DNA from: Acidobacteriota bacterium
GTDB taxonomy: Bacteria > Acidobacteriota > Thermoanaerobaculia > UBA5066 > Gp7-AA6
Assembly: GCA_027307335.1 (NCBI GenBank)
Contig: DAHUXD010000023.1
Coordinates: 91,691-155,690, forward strand
DNA: 64,000 nt
Reading direction: 5' to 3'
The notes under the pieces were generated by a model. The model did not search any database. It had not been told where the DNA came from and saw only the letters and a program-made list of their open reading frames with translations. This document shows, one piece after another, positions 1 through 7,232 of this stretch (position 1 is its first letter; every line of letters starts with the position of its first letter). The position numbers were made by a program, and so were the translations under genes.

Positions 1-2
1 CG

Positions 3-866
3 CTCGTCAACGACGCCCGGGTGCGCGACGAGGCGGCGGACGCGCTCGTCGCGATGGGAGAGCGCGTGCTCGGCGCCCTTCGCGACCAGCTCGTCGACGG
101 CGACACGCCGCCGGCGGAGCGGCTGGAGGTGCCCGGCATCCTCGCCCGCATCGGCACGCCGGACGCCGCGGCCGCGCTCGTCGGGAGCCTCCTCGAGGGC
201 GACGCCGAGCTCCGCTTCCGGACGATCTGCGCGCTGAACGACCTGCGCAAGGAGCGGCCGAGCGTCTCGATCGAGGGGCCGCGGCTGCGCGCGGCGCTCG
301 GCTTCGAGATGATGCTGCACACGCGCACGAACCAGATTCTCTCGGTCGCGGGACCGGCGGGCAGCGCGAGTGCGGCCGCGCCGGTGGGGCAGCCGACCGA
401 AGTCGTGCGGCGCCTCGAGGCGGAGCGGGTGCGGGAGATCGAGCGGATCTTCCGGCTGCTCTCGCTGCTCTACCCGTCGACCGACTTCCGGAGCGCGCAT
501 TTCGGGCTGCGGTCGGGTGACGTGACGGCCCGCGACCACGCGCTCGAGTTCCTCGAGATCAACCTCGACGGCGAGCTGCGCCGGTCGCTCGTGGCGCTCC
601 TCGATCCGACCGTCAGCGTCGACGCGCGCCTGGCGCCGATCCTGAAGCGCACGCACGTCGCGCCGCCGAACGCGGACGAGCTCGCCGCGGCACTCGTGGA
701 CAGCGAGGACATGTGGCTGCGCGCGTGCGGCATCACGGCCGTCGGGGCGCTGCGCATCCGCCACCTCGTCGCGCGCGTCGACGCCTGTCTCGACGCCGAC
801 GACGAGATCCTGCGCGAGGCGGCGCGCGAGGCGAAGCGCCAGCTGGGGGAGCAGGGGAGAAAGTAG
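3..866 (+). CDS. HEAT-repeat protein, C-terminal part (likely Npt1/Npt2-type transporter tail), 5' truncated
   Basis: The reading frame is open to the left window edge, so the true start is outside; the GTG at 21 is only an internal valine codon. The visible part is alpha-helical with repeated HEAT-like units (residues about 5-60 and 210-275). The segment reading ERIFRLLSLLYP followed by SAHFGLRSGD and ALEFLEINLDGELRR matches what I know of the cytoplasmic HEAT domain fused behind MFS/ATP-ADP-carrier-like (Npt1/Npt2) membrane proteins. The membrane part would lie upstream and cannot be seen. The gene ends at a palindromic repeat and converges on the next gene. The HEAT assignment is firm; the transporter link is inferred from that tail sequence. 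Confidence 0.7.
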   Translation, partial: LVNDARVRDEAADALVAMGERVLGALRDQLVDGDTPPAERLEVPGILARIGTPDAAAALVGSLLEGDAELRFRTICALNDLRKERPSVSIEGPRLRAALGFEMMLHTRTNQILSVAGPAGSASAAAPVGQPTEVVRRLEAERVREIERIFRLLSLLYPSTDFRSAHFGLRSGDVTARDHALEFLEINLDGELRRSLVALLDPTVSVDARLAPILKRTHVAPPNADELAAALVDSEDMWLRACGITAVGALRIRHLVARVDACLDADDEILREAAREAKRQLGEQGRK

Positions 867-883
867 AGGGGGGGCTACGGGAC

Positions 884-921
884 GCCCCTCACCCCTACCC
901 CCTCTCCCGAAGGGAGAGGGG
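884..921. repeat. Palindromic intergenic repeat, family R1
   Basis: A 10-bp stem (899-908 with 912-921, loop GAA) sits next to the arm CCCCTCACCC. It lies between two convergent genes and is followed by a short T-rich stretch (928-935), so it may also act as a terminator. The same repeat family recurs throughout the window. Confidence 0.75.
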
Positions 922-933
922 TGTCGGTTCTTT

Positions 934-1944
934 TTAGCGCGGCTGCGCCGCGGACTCCTCCACCGACTTGCCCACGGTCTTCGGCGCGTACCACACGAAG
1001 TCGTACAGCACCTGGTTCTCGCCCTTCTCCGCGATGAGCTTGTCGATCCGCTCGAGCAGGAGCTTGCGCCGCGTGAAGAGCGCGTCGAGCTCGAACGTCG
1101 TGAGGTAATCCTTCAGGCGCTTCCGCGCTTCCTTCTCGTCGAGCGCCTTCAGCTTCGCGTAGAGCTGACGCTCGCACTGGTTGATCGGGCTCTGACTCTG
1201 GAGGTCCGTGTTGCGGCGGAACGTCCGCGAGTGGTCGATCATCCAGAGCCGCCAGTCCGGCGTGATGATGATGTTGCCGCGGTTGCGGTCCACGTTGTAG
1301 ATGAGCGCGTCGAAGACGTTCATCATCTGGACCTGCTTCTTCCACTCCTGTTCGTCGGGCGGCTGCAGGTGCTCCTCGAGCTCCCGGCGCTCGGTGATTG
1401 CGTTCTCGATGAAGATCTGGACGCTGCCGCTCGTGCGCTCGTACTTGCGCAGCGTCGCCGGCGGGACGTTGTCGAGGCCGAGCATCATCGCGAGCTCGTA
1501 GGCGGCCGGCTCGAAGATGTACGAGTCCTTGAAGAAGAGCTCGTTCCGACCGCCGCCGAACGTCGGAGTGTTCTTCTCCTCGTTGACGTCCCGGAAGACG
1601 GCGCTCGCCTGCACGCCGTTCTTCTCGAGGAGGAGCTTGCGCGGGTTGTTGATCCCGCCGCCGAGGCGCGTCGCCGAGACCACGTCCGCCGTCCGCAGGA
1701 AATCCAGCATCTCGGCCTCGGAGCCGAACGGCAGGGGCTTGCCCTGCGGATCGGTCCAGTGGCGCGCCGCCGCATACGAGACCGTGGGCCCGGGCCCGGC
1801 CGGAGTGGTCGCCGGAGCGAGCGAGGGGGCATTCGTGGGAGCGGGAACGGGAGTCTCCGCGGGCGCCGGGGCCTGCGCGGCGAGCGGTCCCGAGAGAACC
1901 AGCCCGGCCAGGAGAGTCGCCGGGATGCGACAGGATCCTTTCAT
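934..1944 (-). CDS. Secreted kinase-fold protein (HipA / PI3-4-kinase / FAM20-like)
   Basis: 336 residues. An N-terminal signal peptide (about 1-23, ending LAAQA) and a Pro/Ala/Thr-rich linker (about 24-55) precede a globular domain. That domain has a glycine-containing segment RLGGGINN (93-100), a basic/acidic pair region, then D219-R-N-R-G-N224 and M-I-D237-H-S. DRNxGN followed by IDH resembles the catalytic loop and metal-binding Asp of HipA, PI3/4-kinase-like and FAM20-type kinases. The signal peptide implies action in the periplasm or outside the cell. Substrate is unknown. The start at 1944 gives a well-formed signal peptide, and GGAG lies just upstream. It converges on the HEAT gene. 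The fold is inferred from motifs only. Confidence 0.6.
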   Translation of the reverse strand: MKGSCRIPATLLAGLVLSGPLAAQAPAPAETPVPAPTNAPSLAPATTPAGPGPTVSYAAARHWTDPQGKPLPFGSEAEMLDFLRTADVVSATRLGGGINNPRKLLLEKNGVQASAVFRDVNEEKNTPTFGGGRNELFFKDSYIFEPAAYELAMMLGLDNVPPATLRKYERTSGSVQIFIENAITERRELEEHLQPPDEQEWKKQVQMMNVFDALIYNVDRNRGNIIITPDWRLWMIDHSRTFRRNTDLQSQSPINQCERQLYAKLKALDEKEARKRLKDYLTTFELDALFTRRKLLLERIDKLIAEKGENQVLYDFVWYAPKTVGKSVEESAAQPR

Positions 1945-2050
1945 TGGCTCCTCCGATCGCCGCCGGGACGCCCGCGTCGGCGGGCCGCCCGGACGGCCGA
2001 CCCCCCTATCAAACCACGGGATTCGGGCCCCCGTTTCGGGCCTTCCGGCG

Positions 2051-2056
2051 TAGAAT
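2051..2056 (+). promoter_or_regulatory. Putative -10 box TAGAAT
   Basis: TAGAAT about 45 nt upstream of the ATG at 2100, in the divergent gap between the secreted kinase-like gene and the small secreted protein. No convincing -35 was seen. Confidence 0.35.
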
Positions 2057-2099
2057 CCCCCGGTTTCGAAGAATGTGCTTCGAAATTGGGAGGGAAAGA

Positions 2100-2570
2100 A
2101 TGATGAAGACGCGCACGATCCTGGCGTCCCTGGTGGTTCTTCTCGCTGGAGTGGCCTACGGGCTCGCGCAGACCGACGCGAGCGCCTACATGGGGACCTG
2201 GAAGCTGAACGAGGGCAAGTCGAAGTTCGCGCCGGGCTCGGGCAAGAACACGATGGTCACCTACAGCCCGGCCGGCGACAACATGGTCAAGGTCGTCACC
2301 GACGGCACGGACAAGGACGGCAAGCCCGCGCACACCGAGTGGACCGGCAAGTTCGACGGCAAGGACTACAAGGTCACCGGCACGGACATGTACGACACGC
2401 GCTCCTACATCCCGGCCGGCAAGCACTCGCTCTCGATGACTATCAAGAAGGGCGACAAGACGGTCATGACCGGAAAGGTGACGGTCTCTCCGGACGGGAA
2501 GAGCCGGACGGTCACGACGACGGGCTCGGATCCCTCGATGAACAACGAAGCGGTGTACGACAAGCAGTAA
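2100..2570 (+). CDS. Small secreted lipocalin-like protein of unknown function
   Basis: 156 residues. The ATG at 2100 (a second ATG follows at 2103) is preceded by GGGAGGG, a good ribosome-binding site. The first ~23 residues form a signal peptide (ILASLVVLLAGVAYGLAQ). The mature part begins DASAYMGTWKLNEGKSKF and is rich in beta-strand and Lys/Gly/Thr, in the style of small secreted barrel proteins starting with a GTWKLN motif. No catalytic residues can be named. A strong intrinsic terminator follows at 2645. It is probably monocistronic and abundant. The specific function is unknown. Confidence 0.75.
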   Translation: MMKTRTILASLVVLLAGVAYGLAQTDASAYMGTWKLNEGKSKFAPGSGKNTMVTYSPAGDNMVKVVTDGTDKDGKPAHTEWTGKFDGKDYKVTGTDMYDTRSYIPAGKHSLSMTIKKGDKTVMTGKVTVSPDGKSRTVTTTGSDPSMNNEAVYDKQ

Positions 2571-2582
2571 GAGGGCCAGACA

Positions 2583-2619
2583 CCCCTCTCCCGGGCGGGA
2601 GAGGGGTTAGGGATGAGGG
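2583..2619. repeat. Palindromic intergenic repeat, family R1
   Basis: CCCCTCTCCC and GGGAGAGGGG face each other around a short loop, followed by the tail GTTAGGGATGAGGG. It lies directly behind the secreted-protein gene, ahead of the terminator. Confidence 0.7.
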
Positions 2620-2644
2620 TGCCCACTCGGCACCCCTGGCTGGA

Positions 2645-2676
2645 AGGGCGGGGCGAGCCCCCGCCCTTTTTGTTTT
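2645..2676 (+). terminator. Rho-independent terminator
   Basis: A perfect 9-bp GC stem (AGGGCGGGG at 2645-2653 with CCCCGCCCT at 2659-2667, 5-nt loop) is followed by TTTTTGTTTT. It ends the transcript of the small secreted protein at 2100-2570. Confidence 0.85.
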
Positions 2677-2767
2677 CCCTCCGCTTCGGGGCCGATTCGG
2701 CCCGAAGGTTGCACGGACGCCTCGCCGGAGGCAAGAGACGAGCAACCGAACCTGCGGCCCACCGGGA

Positions 2768-4333
2768 ATTTTCTGCGTCTTCGCGGCGGCCGTCGGCCTC
2801 GCGCTCGCGTCCCGGTCGGGCGCGCAAAGCGTGGCGAGCGGTGATCCGGCCGGGCCGCGGTCCTTCTCCCTCGGCCTCGATGACGCCCTCCAGGCCGCGG
2901 CGCCGTACCGGCTCGAGGCGGCGGCGGCCGATGCGGCGCCGATCTCCTGGACGGTCGTGCCCGCGTCCCCGTCGGCCGGCGAGGACCTCTTCCCGAACTC
3001 CTTCGCGCCTCCCGAGGGCGCCGCGGCGCCGCCTCCCGCTCGAAAGCGCTTCTGGCTCGCCGCGGGAGAGGTGGCGCTGATGGAGTTCCTCCCGTGGGCC
3101 TGGGACCGCTACGTCACGAACGAGGACTTCGCGCGGATCTCCTGGCACACGGTCAGCCAGAACTTCAAGGCGGGCTTCGGGTTCGACAACGACGACTTCA
3201 ACACGAACCAGTTCGGGCATCCCTACCACGGCTCGCTCTTCTTCAACGCCGCCCGCTCGAACGGATTCACCTACTGGGAGTCCGGCCTGTTCACCCTCGC
3301 CGGCAGCCTGATCTGGGAGTGCTGCATGGAGAACACGCGGCCCTCATGGAACGACCTCGTCAACACGACGCTCGGCGGCATGGCGCTCGGCGAGATGGAA
3401 CATCGCCTGTCGATGGTCCTCCTCGACAACACCGCGACCGGCGCGGAGCGCTTCTGGCGCGAGCTCGGCGGCGCCATCGTCAACCCGATCGGCGCCTTGA
3501 CGCGCCTGATCGACGGCGACATGAGCCGCGTCTATCCCAACCCGGAGGAGCGCTATCCGGACGGGTTCCGGCTGGTCGGTCAGTTCGGCTACCGCCGCGT
3601 CGAAGGTTCCGCGGCGCAGAACCCGAACCAGGGCGCGATCAACCTCGCCGCCGCGTACGGCGACCCCTTCGACGCCGACGTGCGGAAGCCGTTCGACGCC
3701 TTCCGGGGCGAGCTCGACCTGAACTTCCCCGGCGGCTCCGCGATCTCGCTCGCCGAGGTGCGCGGCATCCTGCGCTCGTGGGAGCTGACCGAGCGCACAT
3801 CCACCGCTCGGCAGGTCCTCGAGGTCTCGCAGGAGTACCAGTACATCAACAACCAGGCCGAGGTCTTCGGCGCCGAGATGTTCAGCGGGGGTTGGATGTC
3901 CCGCTATCTCCTCGGCGGCGGCTGGGTCGCGGCGACCGACCTGAACGCGCTCGCGATCCCGCTCGCGGGCGTCAAGACGATCGGCTTCACCGCGCCGCAG
4001 ACGGGACGCGACTACGATTACGGCCCGGGCGGCGGCGTGCGCGCCGGCGCGCGTCTCTACGCGAAGGACGATCAGATCGTCGAAGCCTCCTACAGCGTCG
4101 TGTGGACGCACACCGTCAACGGCGTCTCCGACAACAATACGCTCCAGTTCTTCCGCGCGACCGCGGTGATCCCGATCGTCGGACCGCTCGGCGTGGGCGG
4201 CGAGTACGACTGGTACAGCCGAAGGACCAGCTACGTGGGCCGCCTCTTTCAGCCGCGCTCGACGCAGACGCAGTGGGGCGTCTTCCTCGTTCTGACCTTC
4301 GGCGCGCACGGTCTGCGCAAGCCGAAGGATTGA
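2768..4333 (+). CDS. DUF3943-family outer-membrane protein, start uncertain
   Basis: The segment FGHPYHGSLFFNAARSNG followed by ESGLFTLAGSLIWE and NDLVNTTLGGMALGE is the signature of DUF3943 proteins, which I take to be outer-membrane barrels. The C-terminal part is rich in alternating aromatic strands and ends in a short hydrophobic strand, as barrels do. A hydrophobic signal-peptide-like stretch (FCVFAAAVGLALASRSGAQS) lies at about 2771-2830, but no ATG, GTG or TTG precedes it in frame after the terminator at 2645-2676. The first canonical codon is a GTG at 2831, which would remove the signal. Either the ATT at 2768 is used, or there is a frameshift. Coordinates assume the signal peptide is retained. 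Confidence 0.7.
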   Translation: MFCVFAAAVGLALASRSGAQSVASGDPAGPRSFSLGLDDALQAAAPYRLEAAAADAAPISWTVVPASPSAGEDLFPNSFAPPEGAAAPPPARKRFWLAAGEVALMEFLPWAWDRYVTNEDFARISWHTVSQNFKAGFGFDNDDFNTNQFGHPYHGSLFFNAARSNGFTYWESGLFTLAGSLIWECCMENTRPSWNDLVNTTLGGMALGEMEHRLSMVLLDNTATGAERFWRELGGAIVNPIGALTRLIDGDMSRVYPNPEERYPDGFRLVGQFGYRRVEGSAAQNPNQGAINLAAAYGDPFDADVRKPFDAFRGELDLNFPGGSAISLAEVRGILRSWELTERTSTARQVLEVSQEYQYINNQAEVFGAEMFSGGWMSRYLLGGGWVAATDLNALAIPLAGVKTIGFTAPQTGRDYDYGPGGGVRAGARLYAKDDQIVEASYSVVWTHTVNGVSDNNTLQFFRATAVIPIVGPLGVGGEYDWYSRRTSYVGRLFQPRSTQTQWGVFLVLTFGAHGLRKPKD

Positions 4334-4361
4334 GAGGACGGCGCGCGAGGGAGAGCGGGCG

Positions 4362-4556
4362 CTACGAGACCTGCCGCGGCGCGGGGCGTCTCGTCGGGTA
4401 AGAGGCCGGAAGCAGGACGCCGTTCCGGATCCGGCTCGGCTGCACCTGGGTCCGGTTGCTGCAGGTGAGGCACTCGCTGGTGCCGTCGAGCCCGACCTCG
4501 GTCGAGTTGGAACAACCGCAATGGCGGCATTTCCAGACGCGGAGCGCGTACTTCAT
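4362..4556 (-). CDS. Small zinc-ribbon-like protein
   Basis: 64 residues. C10-x2-C13 and C30-x2-C33 (CRHCGCSN, then SECLTCSN) make a compact two-knuckle zinc ribbon in the first 35 residues. The tail is basic and Pro-rich. It ends 28 nt after the DUF3943 gene, in convergent orientation. Four well-placed cysteines in a short frame support a real gene. I cannot say whether it binds nucleic acid or protein; no further domain is present. Confidence 0.6.
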   Translation of the reverse strand: MKYALRVWKCRHCGCSNSTEVGLDGTSECLTCSNRTQVQPSRIRNGVLLPASYPTRRPAPRQVS

Positions 4557-4694
4557 GGAGTCATCCGTTCTCTTCGACGACCGGCGACTCGTGATCGGGG
4601 GTTGCGGAATTGCAGCCCGGAGCGGGTCGGAGGAGATCGAGGAAATTCAGGGTATCACGCGGTTTCCGTCGCGCCGGGCGGCTCCGGGCAGGTG

Positions 4695-4829
4695 TGATAC
4701 AGTCTCCACGTTCTCGCTTCGCTCGCCCTTGCCGGTCGTCCCGACAATCCGAACGAAAATATCCGAGAATGCGAGGCCCCGTGCCGGCGGCGGCTTCGCT
4801 CATTTGCCCCGGCGTTCGAGGAAAGTCTC
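4695..4829 (+). promoter_or_regulatory. Structured 5' leader of the RRM gene (copy A of a shared element)
   Basis: The 135 nt upstream of the RRM gene resemble the leader at 16883-17020 along most of their length. CGTTCTCG (4709-4716) can pair with CGAGAATG (4764-4771), and both 8-mers are identical in the other copy. A GTGATA-containing, -10-like segment precedes the stem in both. I infer a cis-regulatory RNA, possibly linked to stress or temperature control. See findings. Confidence 0.55.
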
Positions 4830-5099
4830 ATGAAGCTCTACGTAGGTAACCTTCCGTACAACATCTCCGATGACCAGCTCCGCGACATGTTCGCGAAGTT
4901 CGGCACGCCCGATTCGGCGCGCGTGATCACGGACCGCGACAGCGGACAGTCGAAGGGATTCGGCTTCGTCGAATTCAGCAACGATCAGCAGGCCCGCGAG
5001 GCGCTCTCGCTGAACGGAACCGATTTCGGCGGCCGGGCGCTCAAGGTCAACGAGGCGCGGCCGAAGACCGAGTCGTTCGGGAACCGCTCGCGTTACTGA
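4830..5099 (+). CDS. RRM-type RNA-binding protein
   Basis: 89 residues forming a single RNA recognition motif. RNP2 is KLYVGNLPYNI near the N-terminus and RNP1 is KGFGFVEF at about 48-55. The tail is short and polar. Bacterial single-RRM proteins of this size act as cytoplasmic RNA chaperones and are often cold- or stress-induced. A structured leader lies upstream (4695-4829) and an intrinsic terminator directly downstream (5124-5151), so it is an isolated, probably strongly regulated unit. ATG 4830 is preceded by GAGGAAAG. Identification is firm; RNA targets are unknown. Confidence 0.93.
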   Translation: MKLYVGNLPYNISDDQLRDMFAKFGTPDSARVITDRDSGQSKGFGFVEFSNDQQAREALSLNGTDFGGRALKVNEARPKTESFGNRSRY

Positions 5100-5123
5100 G
5101 TTCGGCCGGCATTCGGCCATCGA

Positions 5124-5151
5124 GGCGGGGCGATGCCCCGCCTTTTTCTTT
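5124..5151 (+). terminator. Rho-independent terminator
   Basis: GGCGGGGC (5124-5131), GAT loop, GCCCCGCC (5135-5142), then TTTTTCTTT. A perfect 8-bp stem ends the RRM transcript. Confidence 0.9.
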
Positions 5152-5206
5152 GTGGGGTGGGGCGTCACACGAGCCGAGCCCGTTTCGGGCATATGATGTC
5201 GAGCAC

Positions 5207-5476
5207 GTGAACAAGCTATTCGTCGGCCACGTGCGATTCGCGGCCGACGGCGTGCCGGAGTTCGCGACCGGTTGGAACGAGACCGAGGCCCCGAAGACCC
5301 GCGTTTCGAGCGACGCTCATCCCTCTTGGCGCGCCTCCCGCTGGTGGTTCGACGCCTACACGTCGTCCAACGAGGCGGGCCCTCTCGCGATCGAGCCCTG
5401 CCAGTGCGGCGCGAAGCGGCTGACGCCGGGCCTCGGGAGGCCGGTGAAGCCGTTCACCAAACCGAACGCGCGATAG
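5207..5476 (+). CDS. Hypothetical small protein
   Basis: 89 residues from GTG 5207. The same frame is open from 5150, but the stretch before 5207 overlaps the tail of the terminator, so I prefer the later start. TATGAT at 5192-5197 is a good -10 box placed so that the mRNA would begin a few bases before the GTG. There is no Shine-Dalgarno. The protein contains a WW-F-D-AY stretch and one C-x-C (EPCQCGAK), and I do not recognise a family. It could be a small real gene ahead of the MOSC gene, or noise in GC-rich DNA. Confidence 0.4.
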   Translation: MNKLFVGHVRFAADGVPEFATGWNETEAPKTRVSSDAHPSWRASRWWFDAYTSSNEAGPLAIEPCQCGAKRLTPGLGRPVKPFTKPNAR

Positions 5477-5516
5477 GCCCCGCCCCGGCCCCGAGCGGGG
5501 CGATATCGTCCGTTCG

Positions 5517-6191
5517 ATGCCGTCCGCCCGCGTCCTCTCCGTCGCCGTCGGCCGCCCTCGCGACTTCGACTACCACGGCCGGCCCGCGAAGAGCGCGATC
5601 TGGAAGTCGCCCCTCTCGGGCCGCGTCGCCGCGCGCGGCGTGAACCTCGACGGCGACGACCAGGCGGACCGCCAGGCGCACGGCGGTCCCGACAAGGCGC
5701 TGTACGCCTACGCGATCGAGGACGCGCGCTGGTGGGAGGGCGAGCTCGGCCGCGCGCTCGTGACGGCGGAGTTCGGGCAGAACCTCACGACGGAGGGCGT
5801 GGACGTCAACGGCGCGCTCGTCGGCGAGCGCTGGGCGATCGGGTCGGCCGTCTTCGAGATCTCCGAGCCGCGCGTTCCGTGCTGGCGCCTCGGGGTGCGC
5901 ATGAACGATCCCGCCTTCGTCCGGCGCTTCACCGAGGCGCAGCGTCCCGGCGCCTACATGCGGATCGTGCGTGAGGGCGACGTCGGCGCGGGCGACGCGA
6001 TCGAGGTCGTCTCGAGACCCGGTCACGACCTGACGGTTCGCGACGTCTTCCGCATCTACACGCGCGACCGGGAGGAGTGCGGCCGCCTGCTCGAGGTGCC
6101 GCAGTTGTCCGAGGCCTGGAAGCGCTGGGCGAAGGGCACGCTAGAGCGCCGGGCCGCGGCGAAGGACCCGGAGACGCCCGGCTGCTGCTGA
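5517..6191 (+). CDS. MOSC-domain protein (YiiM-like)
   Basis: 224 residues. The sequence follows the MOSC fold of the YiiM type: an N-terminal strand region (SVAVGRPRDFDYHGRPAKSAIWK), DQADRQAHGGPDKALYAY, FGQNLTTEGVD, then EPRVPCWRLGVRM with the conserved cysteine that coordinates molybdenum in this family. YiiM-type proteins reduce N-hydroxylated compounds or handle the molybdenum cofactor. The C-terminus carries the extra helical YiiM region (EVPQLSEAWKRW). It is cytoplasmic and monocistronic by context, followed by the PadR operon. The domain call is strong; the substrate is unknown. Confidence 0.88.
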   Translation: MPSARVLSVAVGRPRDFDYHGRPAKSAIWKSPLSGRVAARGVNLDGDDQADRQAHGGPDKALYAYAIEDARWWEGELGRALVTAEFGQNLTTEGVDVNGALVGERWAIGSAVFEISEPRVPCWRLGVRMNDPAFVRRFTEAQRPGAYMRIVREGDVGAGDAIEVVSRPGHDLTVRDVFRIYTRDREECGRLLEVPQLSEAWKRWAKGTLERRAAAKDPETPGCC

Positions 6192-6245
6192 CCGTCCGCG
6201 CGCCGGAACCCGGTTTTTCCTGGAAACTTACCTAGCAATACAACG

Positions 6246-6251
6246 TATAGT
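6246..6251 (+). promoter_or_regulatory. -10 box TATAGT of the PadR operon
   Basis: TATAGT ends 7 nt before the ATG at 6259. Transcription would start at or next to the A of the start codon, and no Shine-Dalgarno is present. This is one of several such promoters in the window. Confidence 0.6.
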
Positions 6252-6258
6252 GTGATGC

Positions 6259-6630
6259 ATGGTCACAAAGCCCGAGACCGATCAGCCGGACAACTGGGAG
6301 CGCCAGCTCAAGAAGGGCTGGCTGGAGCTCGCGATCCTCGCGAGTCTCCGGGACGAAAGTCTCTATGGCCTCGAGATCCTGCGCCGCCTCGAGGAGGGAA
6401 CCGACCTCGTCGTGGCCGAAGGGACCGTCTATCCCATCCTCAGCCGTCTGAAGGCGGAGGGTCTCGTCGAAACGAAGTGGGTGGAGGGGGAGGCGGGCCA
6501 CCCGCGCAAGTACTACCGGTTGACGTCCGCCGGCCGTTCCCGCGCCGCGGCGATGGCCCGCTACGCGTCCGGGTTTCTCGGATCGATCAGCCGGATCATC
6601 GCGCCGCTCCTGGCGAAGGGGGAGAAATGA
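6259..6630 (+). CDS. PadR-family transcriptional regulator
   Basis: 123 residues with the PadR winged-helix domain: LELAILASLRDESLYGLEILRRLEE, VAEGTVYPILSRLKAEGLVETKW, and the wing GHPRKYYRLTSAGR. A short C-terminal helix for dimerisation follows. The start codon lies 7 nt after a TATAGT box, suggesting a leaderless mRNA. The stop overlaps the next start (ATGA at 6627-6630). PadR regulators paired with HAAS/DUF1700 membrane proteins usually repress their own operon, and the same is inferred here. The M48 peptidase downstream is the third member. Confidence 0.92.
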   Translation: MVTKPETDQPDNWERQLKKGWLELAILASLRDESLYGLEILRRLEEGTDLVVAEGTVYPILSRLKAEGLVETKWVEGEAGHPRKYYRLTSAGRSRAAAMARYASGFLGSISRIIAPLLAKGEK

Positions 6631-7232
6631 GTCAGTCGGACGTGCTGCAGAAGCGCATCGATTCCTATCTCGCGGAGCTGAGGCGATGTCTCGGAGAGCT
6701 GCCGCCGGAGGAAGTCCACGACATCCTCCAGGAGATTCGCGGACACATCCTCGAACGGGCCGAGGCGAGCGGAGATCTGACGGAGGAGCGTCTCGTCGCC
6801 ATTCTGAAGGCGCTCGGCCGTCCCGAGCAGATCGCGCCGCTCTACCAGGTGGACTCGGTCGTCGCGAAGGCGCGCGTCAGCCTTTCGCCGCGGCTCGTGA
6901 TGCGCGGAATCCAACGCTGGTCTTCGGTCAGCGCCTGGGGATTCGTTCTCTTCGTGCTCGGTGTCGTGGGTTACGCGACCGGCTTCTCCCTGATGCTCTC
7001 GGCCGTCGCCAAGATCTTCTCGCCCGACAAGATCGGCGCATGGATCCACGGGGGGTCCTTCAGCATCGGGACGACCACGGATCCGGCCGCGCGCGACGTG
7101 CTCGGGTGGTGGCTCGTCCCCGTGGGCCTCGCGGTCGGAGTGCTCGTCGTGTTCGGAACCACGCGGCTCCTTCGCTGGACGCTTCGCTTCGCCCGGATCC
7201 GAAGGCCGACGGGACAGTCGGTAGTCGCATGA
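6627..7232 (+). CDS. HAAS/DUF1700-type membrane protein
   Basis: 201 residues. The N-terminal ~70 residues form a helical HAAS-like domain (VLQKRIDSYLAELRRCLGELPPEEVHDILQEIRGHI), typical of partners of PadR regulators. Two or three transmembrane segments follow (about 97-120, 150-172 region), ending in a basic tail. ATG 6627 overlaps the PadR stop by 4 nt, and its own stop overlaps the M48 start by 4 nt, so the three genes are translationally coupled. Family members are thought to couple an envelope signal to the PadR repressor; that role is inferred. Confidence 0.85.
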   Translation: MSQSDVLQKRIDSYLAELRRCLGELPPEEVHDILQEIRGHILERAEASGDLTEERLVAILKALGRPEQIAPLYQVDSVVAKARVSLSPRLVMRGIQRWSSVSAWGFVLFVLGVVGYATGFSLMLSAVAKIFSPDKIGAWIHGGSFSIGTTTDPAARDVLGWWLVPVGLAVGVLVVFGTTRLLRWTLRFARIRRPTGQSVVA

